From: Paraburkholderia lycopersici
GTDB taxonomy: Bacteria; Pseudomonadota; Gammaproteobacteria; Burkholderiales; Burkholderiaceae
Assembly (NCBI RefSeq): GCF_900096975.1
Contig: NZ_FMYQ01000041.1
Coordinates: forward strand, 1 to 52,481
DNA length: 52,481 nt
Reading direction: 5' to 3'
The notes below the pieces were generated by a model. That model did not search any database. It had not been told where the DNA came from and was given only the letters and a program-made list of their open reading frames with translations. Shown piece after piece: positions 52,471 to 52,481 of the stretch. Position 1 is the stretch's first letter, and every line of letters begins with the position of its first letter. Position numbers and translations under genes: made by a program.

Positions 52471-52481
52471 TGCTCTTTAAA
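52471..52481 (+). promoter_or_regulatory. boxA antitermination site of the rRNA leader (cut by window edge)
   Basis: TGCTCTTTAAA matches the bacterial boxA core (TGCTCTTTAA), bound by NusB-S10 so that RNA polymerase reads through rRNA genes. 16S rRNA should begin within a few hundred bases beyond the edge. Confidence 0.85.

Overview
The window looks like a piece of the main chromosome of a Burkholderia-type betaproteobacterium (Burkholderia, Paraburkholderia or Caballeronia). It is GC-rich with strong GC3 bias, and it carries familiar neighbourhoods of that group: rpe-gph-trpE-trpG-trpD-trpC, hemA-prfA-prmC-grxD-ubiX, a paa (phenylacetate) cluster, and an rRNA operon promoter at the right edge. 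The genus is inferred from gene content and not proven.

Left end (1-2090) is a scrap heap of mobile and type VI secretion (T6SS) material. It holds the 5' part of an IS5-family transposase, a 37-residue membrane peptide, an AT-rich DUF6869 immunity-like gene, a small PAAR spike protein, a broken 5' piece of tssL/dotU, and, in the opposite orientation, a frameshifted 3' piece of a Tox-REase-5-like toxin. Short palindromic and tandem repeats mark the return to ordinary chromosome. Next come a cation diffusion facilitator and a type IIG-like DNA methyltransferase lacking the nuclease region its relatives carry (2092-5865).

From 6098 to 26944 the content is mostly housekeeping: three methyltransferase-type or hypothetical genes, DUF1415, a TetR/MFS pair with a clear shared operator-promoter, nitroreductase, an Hsp70-like protein, cspA with its promoter and leader, an amino-acid permease, a DOPA-dioxygenase-like enzyme, the leftward regulator-hemA-prfA-prmC-grxD-ubiX series (its regulator has lost the phosphoacceptor Asp), aminopeptidase P, a HAD hydrolase and an AsmA-like protein. 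From 27115 to 36699 lie ettA, a DUF3761 protein, ychF, a UbiH-type hydroxylase with a likely leaderless mRNA, dsbC, an M61 peptidase, azoR and ung, many separated by clear intrinsic terminators.

The region 36904-43373 reads leftward: rpe and gph overlap, then a leader, then trpE-trpG-trpD-trpC and a CYTH-domain gene. The leader encodes a 24-codon peptide with three Trp codons near its end, followed by mutually exclusive hairpins and a T-run, which is the layout of a transcription attenuator; this is the best regulatory find in the window. On the right are apaG, mltA, then paaK-paaI-paaG-pcaF-paaN (leftward) and a divergent enoyl-CoA hydratase (rightward). A TetR-type palindrome sits between paaN and the hydratase gene. 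Together these cover activation of phenylacetate and the later steps of its CoA-ester route; the paaABCDE epoxidase genes are not here. The window ends inside an rRNA leader with a strong promoter and a boxA antitermination site, so 16S rRNA should start just past the edge.

No tRNA gene or CRISPR array was seen. I see no complete novel defence or secretion system. The most unusual observations are the trp attenuator, the T6SS fragment junction, the nuclease-less type IIG protein, sliding-clamp-like motifs in uracil-DNA glycosylase and the pseudo-receiver regulator.
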